In this document: piece by piece, positions 36,101 to 38,969 of the stretch
Position numbering within the stretch: the first letter of the stretch is position 1
Layout of the letters: every line of letters starts with the position of its first letter
Assembly (NCBI GenBank): GCA_027028545.1
Contig: JALVIT010000051.1
Span: 1 to 38,969 of the forward strand
Length of the DNA stretch: 38,969 nucleotides
Origin: Desulfurococcales archaeon
GTDB lineage: Archaea; Thermoproteota; Thermoprotei_A; Sulfolobales; Desulfurococcaceae
Reading direction: 5' to 3'
Notes under the pieces: generated by a model
Databases searched by the model: none
Told to the model about the DNA's origin: nothing
Seen by the model: the letters and a program-made list of their open reading frames with translations, nothing else
Translations under genes and position numbers: made by a program

Positions 36101-38969
36101 TGGATTCGGACCAGAGATAAACATACTTGGCTCAACAGTAGCCATAGCCGCTGGAAACATTTTCCAGCCCGGAGACATAGTGTTATATGCGGTATCACAG
36201 GATCTATCGAGGATCGTTGCGAGAAACTTAACGATGGATAACTACGTTGATAAAGAGTATAGCTTAGTATATGCACCCAATATCTTTACAGGTGTTATGT
36301 GGAGGCGCGCACCTGAGACACCGCAGGATCTACTCGATCAGTATAAGCTGTATGCTGCCGGAATAGTATATGTTGAACTATCAAACATCTCAATAACGGG
36401 ATTTGATGTATTAACTAAGGATATTGTGGAAGGAAACCCGCTAGAATACACGTTGAACATAACTAATACTGGTGGAGAAGGGAACGTAACGATAAACACG
36501 TATCTAAACGATACATTAATAGATACAAAAGAGGTGGCAATACCAGCTAATACAACATATGTATTCAACAACACGATCATACCAAGCGATTCGGGAACCT
36601 ATATCCTAAGGGTGGAGATAGAGACGCCGCCATCATCGATAAGCACTGTAACCAGCGTTGAGAGGATAATATATGTGAAGAGATTAATCAATAACACAAA
36701 CCTCATAGACGGCGCGGTCATCGGTGGAACATCTAATTTATCAATAATGTTAAACGGTATGGAGCCTGTCAATGTAAACGTCTATATTAACGGTTCACTA
36801 TTTGCATCAGAAATCGGAGTGGTGTCCAATACTACTTTAACACTAAACCTATTAGGGTTCTCGGATGGACCATTGAACATAACGATCACAGCGTTAACAT
36901 ATAATGGATTAGCTGATGATACAGCATCATATACTGTATTCCTCGATAAGACACCGCCAGTATTAATGATCTATACACCATTCAATAACACATACGTTAA
37001 AGGAATAATATATGTCAACTTCACAGCCTACGACACCTACTACAGCTTACCAGAAGCTCCGAAGCTATACATTAACGGAGCATTATATAATGTGACCAGC
37101 ATGCCTGGAGACATATACGTATATGAGCTCAACACAACCCTATATGCCGATGGAACGGTGTTGAACATAACGATCACCGTAACGGATATATCGGGTAAAA
37201 CGACCAGGTCAACACTATTCGTAACGGTAGATAATACACCGCCAACAACAACCCATAACTCTACGAAGACGTGGTATAATAGCAATGTAACGATACAGCT
37301 AACACCAAGCGATCCGGTATCTGGTGTAGCTACGACATACTATAGGATTGATGGTGGAGAATGGATTGAGGGTACAATAGTATATATACCAGCACCAAGC
37401 GATCACAGCAACGACGGCATACACTACGTAGAATTCTACAGTATAGATAATGCTGGAAACATAGAACCCATACACAATATAACAATAGGTATAGACACGT
37501 TGGAAGCAGAAATAACATCAAACATAGCCAACAACACATACTTCTCCGGCGGAGTTGTCAGCTTCTTCTTCTACATATCAGACTATGGATCAGGACTTAA
37601 AGAGGCGTGGGGATACTTCGATGGCGGATTACAGCGTCATAAGACATTCTCAGGAGAAAACCAGTACACTATGAGCTTCCAGGGATTAAACCTTGGATAC
37701 CTAAGGGAGGGTATGCACTGGTTCAAGATCGTGGTTGACGATATGGCTGGTAATAGGAGGGAGTATGTCCTAGTATTCTATGTCGATAAGACACCGCCGA
37801 CAGCAGAGATCATGACGCCGCCGGATGGTGCAGTCGTATCCGGGACGGTCAATATAACATTCAACTACACAGACAATCTATCACCAGTAATAGCTATGCT
37901 GACAATAGATGGGGAAACGATAAACGTGACTGGAAACTACAGCTACCTACTGGACACAACACAGTATCCAGATGGAGAGCTAACCATAACATTAACAGCT
38001 ACAGATTATTCTGGACGCTCAACCAGTGTATCAATAACGATAGTCATAGACAATACAGCACCGGAAATAACCATAACATCACCAACCAATGGCTCATACA
38101 TATCCGGCATAATCAACGTAGAGTACAGTATTGACGAACCACATCTAGACCAGGCATGGCTAATCATTGGAAGCCTAAGAGTGAATATTACTGGTACAAC
38201 AAGCTATACACTAAACACATCGATACTCCCCGACGGAGTATACACCCTAACAATATATGCAAACGATACACTAGGACATGAAGCAACGGCCGAGATCACA
38301 ATAATAATCGATAACACACCGCCAACGGCTGAGATTGCATCACCGGTCAACGGAACGTATGCCTCCGGACTACTAACGGTGCAGTTCAACTACAACGATT
38401 CAAACCTATATAGAGCATTACTATACATCGACACCGGATACGTAGATGTAACCGGATCATACAGCTATATCATAGATACAACACAGTACACCGATGGATG
38501 GCACATCATTAAGCTATATGTTGAAGACGAAGCCGGGAACACTGCAGAGTATAGTATAATGGTATTCTTCGACAACACACCACCAACAGCTATAATAGTA
38601 TCACCAGTCAATGGCTCGGTAATATCTGGTAATGTGTCCATAATAGTTGATTATAGTGATGCCAGCCTAGATAAAGCATACCTGATAATAGATGGCTTTA
38701 TAACCGATATAACTGGAACATACAGCTATCTTCTAGATACGACAACCTTAGATGATGGAGAACACAGTATAACACTACTCGTAACTGATAAAGCAGGAAA
38801 CAATGCATCATATACAATCACCGTTATAATCGATAATACGCCGCCGGTAGCAGAGATGATGAGTCCTGTTAATGGCTCATATGTATCCGGTATAGTCAAT
38901 ATCACCGTAAACTACAGTGATCTAACACTACATGAAGCACTACTGGTAATAGGTAACGAGACGATCAAT
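24177..38969 (+). CDS. Giant modular cell-surface protein (open at window end, at least 4931 residues)
   Basis: A single reading frame from the ATG at 24177 to the last base of the window; I followed the frame over long stretches and at the end and saw no stop. Residues 1-28 are a signal peptide (LYIIVLILLILSLTSSMASA). Then: a Tyr-rich region with a 52-residue tandem duplication (~60-200); ~18 beta-sandwich units with PG-x-Y motifs (~245-1985); about seven CARDB-like units (~1990-2745); mixed Ig-like domains (~2750-3440); a Lys/Gly-rich beta region (~3445-3685); a propeller-like part (~3690-4025); further Ig-like domains; and an 87-88-residue repeat array from ~4537. Sequons (NVT, NIT, NGT, NYT) are very frequent and Cys is rare. 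This suits a glycosylated S-layer stalk or adhesin. The C-terminus and anchor lie beyond the window. Confidence 0.9.
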   Translation, partial: MSSLVSKTLYIIVLILLILSLTSSMASAYNIEDSMRGRIYRYDKLFHNSLGWSFARFNKTVLDALINDVIPPNGRQYDPYVEKLFWEGFVPSEAFNGYYSKLLFEKLIPENVSDGYYYEMFWRYIIGEGFRKYFIGEDASPRISMEGFQYYYNKLFGELIPENVSDGYYYEILFYKLYYYNIWNYQKILAYTAYYTPYSYVAGILTRIDMEKYLQSLNTTVPNNEPVIESSEWEIPTGWLYVKLLSPYGPIEGATASIMTASYCMGYGRCGWYSMGTIMTNSSGEAMIRVPAGEYMLRFSNIVYGETQTVVVRANETTNITLLLGVVKITLYDMDGYPMTGLSIDIYTQNTGPTGEPVTGSEISVVSLGSNGTFTGFFIPGTYMVKPLVYGLGDFYLTDIVAEPGAIRTYFYTLEALQVNFIPQLPVSVTDLYVYIEVRSTLSGYGETYYSDDNGVVNFWVKPGTYIIEIKSISSGGLYFGSWVFGGLVYTVNAYPNGPVNVYYQLGVFEYSPSGVIDYTLIPYDVYVVHGWPLINESEFIDTVYLFPGDRIALPPGYYVFTPRLGYGSKNYSFAVYATPTTYYQYVDTLPVGYVNVSTIYNGSLVYKTYDIFYLDNYVRTGFSDTLIPLLPYNYTILVNNIGYPNVYYANITSGSITTITINLGRIHVIARSFNGTKLSEPIPIYLYVYNGTDILFDQLVTYTWTSNEEDFFVLPGRYALVVPGINFSYYWWFNVGYGETIVDLNVTEAGIINETFNLGRLLVNISVYGLPEDTRVRTGYNYFVLAEQEYYNGTPYIGRNIEEYYFSYAPTSFQIELTRGTYAAYIGEYYNGEYLPFNGTIRYDVTIKENGLTVINYMLNLIELHLVAGNSTPVMGEYIDIYRIVDGELDYYAYVKTDVNGKAYLALPNGTYMFSISTTEGTQNFGPFNITQPYTNITLRYPSALVRIHGVGPNGYPAGGVSLRIVPEGYYYGYYAELDPSGYTEIIIPVGNYTVIPSLSYPNGIPLTINRSDATIDFYINFSLVRVHFNIPARRSIYLCVYPEGTYTYNSRYLTIDNNTVYYLFLLPGNYTVFLPGLSTSIHTWSTYSWFGYGAEEHVVLGNNTIVDIGFTLSIISFMLNTSYDPDNGLHTLLFGYDPSQPDPYIGYMGMRYLSNSYDAVEYIVTPGVYSLILPGPPFDYDWLSDHGVYLWELDGLGYSWVINVSGSDVVNIPFTPGALILYYPGIGSSLYTEQYTTASYQIYVSNTSTLVTSGTLSEGEYSVIVLTPGNYTIIHGGVVEVSLAPGEAKLVNITPSGILFKLLGPDGEPVTDTYVYLYSRDLSTYIGYEVTDDNGVAYFVNVNPGDYAIVLKGYNYFYSPYDAKYYERRSLGYGAVINVSYVEGLVSLNYTLSRIDVHIDSVEGDVSRAQLILYTPSWNVLKGELTDSSGMAHFYVTPGSYLVVIRGLDYGRYDHYYTGFSYYPLFGYGEVLGNLTIDNASSVLLEESLGTISVNISSIDGEYIYGIYVQLYDSNLYYIVAHRYYNGAPISFHITGGNYTVFFSIDGKPYIYSVYVDYGGYEEVELVLTRIFVYVKAPLEDISLAGVRVRIYYNTTTPTGEYYQKYTDSTGYVRFYVPININVVVAVASGYLDYKVLYTNTSHTVYFTVSILVVHAESFYGPLEDIGFNVYTLDYTYWDYESTNSEGNAVFLLTNGTYIVKYASSYGYETIGEYQTLVVVGWNTTVYHNISVPMLTINVERVTGASGLLILHVYTGTTYRDSLYISGDGMDVLFFPGTYSLLTSRYSNGRDTNYTFTIEFGEHLQVLYKLSGLLFRLLKPNGEPLNYMEDEQHQNRPFVYLYTVEDSTLYYSNTGYLNTSGEVFFTALLNGTYVVRMPGYYSYYGIPRDLEVNVTSDSMALYEYTIGGLKIKLVGNTDVSNRYIMLYGIVDSSEYYLGTWYTDSNGEVIVYLTGGTYAAYIENLGTVYGLEVVDGEWLNRSYTLSPVDLAVVSVSWTPSNPTDGDTMLVSANITNYGPGHALSDFTVKFYLNGTLEYTAIVHGLLAGYYTVVTAPLTAMAGTDEVRVVVDEEESQVDENRSNNEMTVYIPVLKPDLTVSIVNFTGTLLDGGTVTVNINVTNLGPGAINHRFSVNIFYDGKLVSTIYIDRLGVNESVIVSREFEALGGDRTVQAVVDPENEVPEIREDNNVDSKTLSIPAPDLAVIDAVLSAPTMVDGEIAILNVTLRNLGATTLNSFTVRLYIDGEYMALNYISGMENNSEVNILFYLVLKGGTHTYTIKVDAEEYVGDLNRANNIFTDSYTIPAPDLAVMGVVFQPETPGSGELITVTINVTNIGVGATKANYAVELRVDGKVKATQYITEDMDPGETVTVIHQFTLTGGTHEVKIIVDPNKFVGDVNRANNIYVKNITVLYSDLEVVNVTIEPGPYYNLEDKNLTITIRNNGPGLINTTFYVSIFDNDEFIEQIPVHGLGVNDTITLYTTITMKTGLRNITVIADDHYQRLIGSKYIYGHHSEIPDPFRSNNVYSITVNVLGPDLSVISAETIPTQPNAWEDFYINITVTNNGDTPSTEVFLIVDVGTNRFIDSVSALDPNETVSVLVPIKGVEPGTYNVHVVVNPFKEIEEYNYADNEYSFTLIVPAPDLTITNVVPLSPMTPLNPGDRFTVNITVKNLGAGFRRDVRIEAYSAAGSSIGTGYIFGGMSSSEEINLTLELVAVPPSLRGVVIVVDPTDEIYELDETNNKMVFNGPRVNALLLGATSYDLIRIYREDFNITLTNIGSTTLNLTNIVFNSSLATIVSITDTVLSPGESANVLIHVSTSNVAGIGFAAEFIVETNTTFNISSDITVRVHDIEDLFSLNIYDTELVGGVINTSLGAVEHLGLYPSYSTILGVNGLNVELSGNGTIFVSETSFLLSRERSLLLDFRNSSIAEGHYVLVFNVSAPGIPYYKTYMIHVYVSRDPYLTILSPSSMNVTLASTTLIISGIASAPINGSIYFREVSSPSWTRIQFNQFGRKRRFTLQIGGLMDDSSYEFYIVADSGYGITVTSIYHVNVTVSVTFKDHEVNVTILRDYNQVIHISVVNNDPVFSHNVYAKIINTDPEIVLDFVGPGSIDGVLTVSSSSEATITLAIHAADAIKMNYTVTAMLVNLDTNATDYMIIHITVVEPRFDVEVDYIGMDNYTLVQTYRLVNHGDTITDLSVHLSGPVASFAYIFPTMNHVRLEADSAMYFYVIPVLGMLPEDPALRNGTIIIETKDPRTMETSIRPINPPPGTKVYGVPTESLRGRAESKDWYCTNRPNVNTKVIISIDPPLNETTNQTIINATLTIYFHPTGFPEPPKPHDGVITVNGITVYSWTNSIPEGYVTVPLPSSIFTSMPSSGAKYELNIGVHTKHMNGGHYVVATDYKVEITTSGGTFYVVAGSFDEARNAVRHLSKPNNDQVKPKECDKKVKMPAWLQQLITMLKGSKSLDIKNLPVPEALLKLVKTSGQAKIDVSFGIEVNPTPSKITISGSGSVDIKIGIYGGEGGVKVEGSWSIKNCKWGFDGATATFTAKGGYRFDLDIPAEWVKWLPDAGEDAPVTIHAHFYIGIQSAVVELTDHLKIKMIRSLLVIVELKGKAEIKVGRRVTLTAEAEASLTEGYKNGDFYAQFKLGFSGDIKVDLSLFSVSASGSFGFKLIWNGYEWVRKSYDDPGIMIYRYQLHNIPLMYPTLTDTSTMHSTGLSTSYSPGYGLYASWISSDGVNTYVMLSRYNNTEWTTPETLPFTTGNYVSTISLGFTDYPGILVLEMPEVNESMSIDELVDSLYRGRLYYTEYIDGSWTTPVELASNVSLSADAVAMGSEAIAAWVLRSNHTYTVMTMMYSEGAWSPPTMIPGSTTPAGYNIYDVAVSYINGKPIVLWATEIYKDNETSITAIKYSILEETGWSQPEIMPGTWGATSVDVASSGDKVFIAWSSSSGILGLVRYDESTIVNVTIGYGFGPEINILGSTVAIAAGNIFQPGDIVLYAVSQDLSRIVARNLTMDNYVDKEYSLVYAPNIFTGVMWRRAPETPQDLLDQYKLYAAGIVYVELSNISITGFDVLTKDIVEGNPLEYTLNITNTGGEGNVTINTYLNDTLIDTKEVAIPANTTYVFNNTIIPSDSGTYILRVEIETPPSSISTVTSVERIIYVKRLINNTNLIDGAVIGGTSNLSIMLNGMEPVNVNVYINGSLFASEIGVVSNTTLTLNLLGFSDGPLNITITALTYNGLADDTASYTVFLDKTPPVLMIYTPFNNTYVKGIIYVNFTAYDTYYSLPEAPKLYINGALYNVTSMPGDIYVYELNTTLYADGTVLNITITVTDISGKTTRSTLFVTVDNTPPTTTHNSTKTWYNSNVTIQLTPSDPVSGVATTYYRIDGGEWIEGTIVYIPAPSDHSNDGIHYVEFYSIDNAGNIEPIHNITIGIDTLEAEITSNIANNTYFSGGVVSFFFYISDYGSGLKEAWGYFDGGLQRHKTFSGENQYTMSFQGLNLGYLREGMHWFKIVVDDMAGNRREYVLVFYVDKTPPTAEIMTPPDGAVVSGTVNITFNYTDNLSPVIAMLTIDGETINVTGNYSYLLDTTQYPDGELTITLTATDYSGRSTSVSITIVIDNTAPEITITSPTNGSYISGIINVEYSIDEPHLDQAWLIIGSLRVNITGTTSYTLNTSILPDGVYTLTIYANDTLGHEATAEITIIIDNTPPTAEIASPVNGTYASGLLTVQFNYNDSNLYRALLYIDTGYVDVTGSYSYIIDTTQYTDGWHIIKLYVEDEAGNTAEYSIMVFFDNTPPTAIIVSPVNGSVISGNVSIIVDYSDASLDKAYLIIDGFITDITGTYSYLLDTTTLDDGEHSITLLVTDKAGNNASYTITVIIDNTPPVAEMMSPVNGSYVSGIVNITVNYSDLTLHEALLVIGNETIN
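24495..24806 (+). repeat. 52-residue tandem duplication near the N-terminus of the giant protein
   Basis: LIPENVSDGYYYE occurs at residues ~107 and ~159, exactly 156 nt apart (24495 and 24651), with similar Tyr/Phe-rich sequence around both copies (YYSKLLFEK and YYNKLFGE before them). The DNA of the copies differs at third positions, so the duplication is not recent. Confidence 0.7.
24890..30130 (+). repeat. Array of ~18 PG-x-Y beta-sandwich units
   Basis: Within the giant protein, units of ~75-105 residues each carry a turn of the form NG/PG-(T,N,D,S)-Y followed by alternating hydrophobics. Examples are IPGTYMVKP (~25315), KPGTYIIEI (~25563), LPGNYTVFL (~27379), NPGDYAIVL (~28212), TPGSYLVVI (~28494) and FPGTYSLLT (~29508). 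Many are preceded by a (S/T)-(D/S)-x-NG-x-(A/V)-x-F strand. This resembles carboxypeptidase-regulatory-like or prealbumin-like domains. Two gaps of ~475 nt (25844-26322, 28790-29265) suggest units with a degenerate motif. Confidence 0.65.
30138..32430 (+). repeat. About seven CARDB-like units
   Basis: PDL-type unit starts occur at ~30148 (VDLAVV), 30469 (PDLTV), 30782 (PDLAVI), 31100 (PDLAVM), 31426 (SDLEVV), 31786 (PDLSVI) and 32104 (PDLTIT), mean spacing ~326 nt (~109 residues). Each has N-(x)-TNxG-type strands (INVTNLGPG, VTLRNLGA, INVTNIGVG), a middle G-x-H/R turn and a final Glu/Asp-x-N-x-x-NN motif (EIREDNN, LNRANN, ELDETNN). This is the CARDB (cell-adhesion-related, APHP/DUF11-like) pattern. 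Confidence 0.75.
35280..36250 (+). repeat. BNR/sialidase-like beta-propeller segment
   Basis: Four Trp-(T/S)-x-Pro turns, each after a short acidic/glycine lead-in, occur at TGG positions 35439 (EWTTPETLP), 35628 (SWTTPVELA), 35769 (AWSPPTMIP) and 35943 (GWSQPEIMP), 47-63 residues apart. Between them lie strands such as IAAWVLRSN, PIVLWATEI and VFIAWSSSS, typical of blade strands that report a value. The segment sits between Ig-like parts of the giant protein and may bind glycans or a partner. Confidence 0.55.
37785..38969 (+). repeat. Regular 87-88-residue Ig-like tandem repeats, continuing past the window
   Basis: Unit starts marked by a D-(K/N)-T-(P/A)-P motif lie at 37785, 38049, 38310, 38571 and 38832, i.e. 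periods of 264, 261, 261 and 261 nt. Each unit has S-P-x-NGS-x-x-SG, then LxIxG-x-x-xxVTGxYSYxLDTT and DGxHxIxLxxxDxAGN, as in Ig-like/Big-type adhesin domains. Copies are similar but not identical at the DNA level. Looser versions begin upstream near 36950. Confidence 0.85.

Noticed and set aside
27532-38389. Many - strand open frames of 60-145 codons opposite the giant gene
   Set aside because: The + frame is continuous, with clear domain repeats. The antisense frames have no conserved motifs or starts, and arise from the Thr/Asn-rich codon bias.
37785-38969. The regular 261-nt repeat as a non-coding satellite
   Set aside because: The period is a multiple of three, the reading frame is kept, and third positions vary more than first and second, so it is a protein-level repeat.

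Overview
This window reads as a piece of chromosome from a hyperthermophilic crenarchaeon (Thermoproteota), most likely of the Desulfurococcales type. The grounds are a subtype I-A CRISPR-Cas interference cassette, an archaeal non-phosphorylating glyceraldehyde-3-phosphate dehydrogenase, frequent GTG/TTG starts with GGTG/GGAGG ribosome sites, TATA-type promoters, AGG/ATA-rich codon use, a HEPN/nucleotidyltransferase pair and a crenarchaeal-type TnpB. No taxon can be fixed from the sequence alone.

Layout. (1) Bases 1-7765: the C-terminal half of a Csa3 regulator, a promoter region holding a perfect 7-bp inverted repeat, then a tightly packed run csa5-cas7-cas5-cas8a-cas3'-cas3''-cas6 on the + strand. 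This is an effector (interference) module; adaptation genes and the repeat-spacer array are not in the window. (2) 7848-11442: a polytopic membrane protein, gapN, and two small membrane-anchored surface-type proteins, one of which is frameshifted. (3) 11571-16596: a one-carbon and methionine block made of an MtrH-like methyltransferase, a RACo-like corrinoid reactivator, a corrinoid protein, a core (folate-domain-less) MetE and a short MetF-like reductase. Together they look like a split, corrinoid-dependent methionine synthase: MetF makes methyl-pterin, MtrH moves the methyl to the corrinoid protein, core MetE moves it to homocysteine, and RACo rescues oxidised cobalamin. No single-chain MetH is seen. 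The genes alternate between strands, with overlapping convergent ends and a divergent promoter.

(4) 16720-19944: a SAM methyltransferase, an MNT-type nucleotidyltransferase whose HEPN partner has been destroyed by a 2-nt frameshift, a TnpB element and a deletion, and a PfpI/DJ-1 family protein. (5) 20029-38969: a cell-surface block. It has a secreted protein with an in-frame TGA near its end, two membrane-anchored extracellular proteins (one with an FG-GAP-like calcium motif), a small Lin0512-family protein, and then one giant open reading frame that starts at 24177 and is still open at the window edge (4931 codons seen). The giant product has a signal peptide and a mosaic of beta-sandwich modules: about 18 PG-x-Y type units, about seven CARDB-like units, a beta-propeller-like segment and a regular 87-88-residue Ig-like tandem array. 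It is probably a giant S-layer-associated stalk or adhesin.

The strongest leads are the split methionine-synthase block, the giant surface protein with a hairpin at its predicted transcript start, and the broken HEPN/MNT locus.
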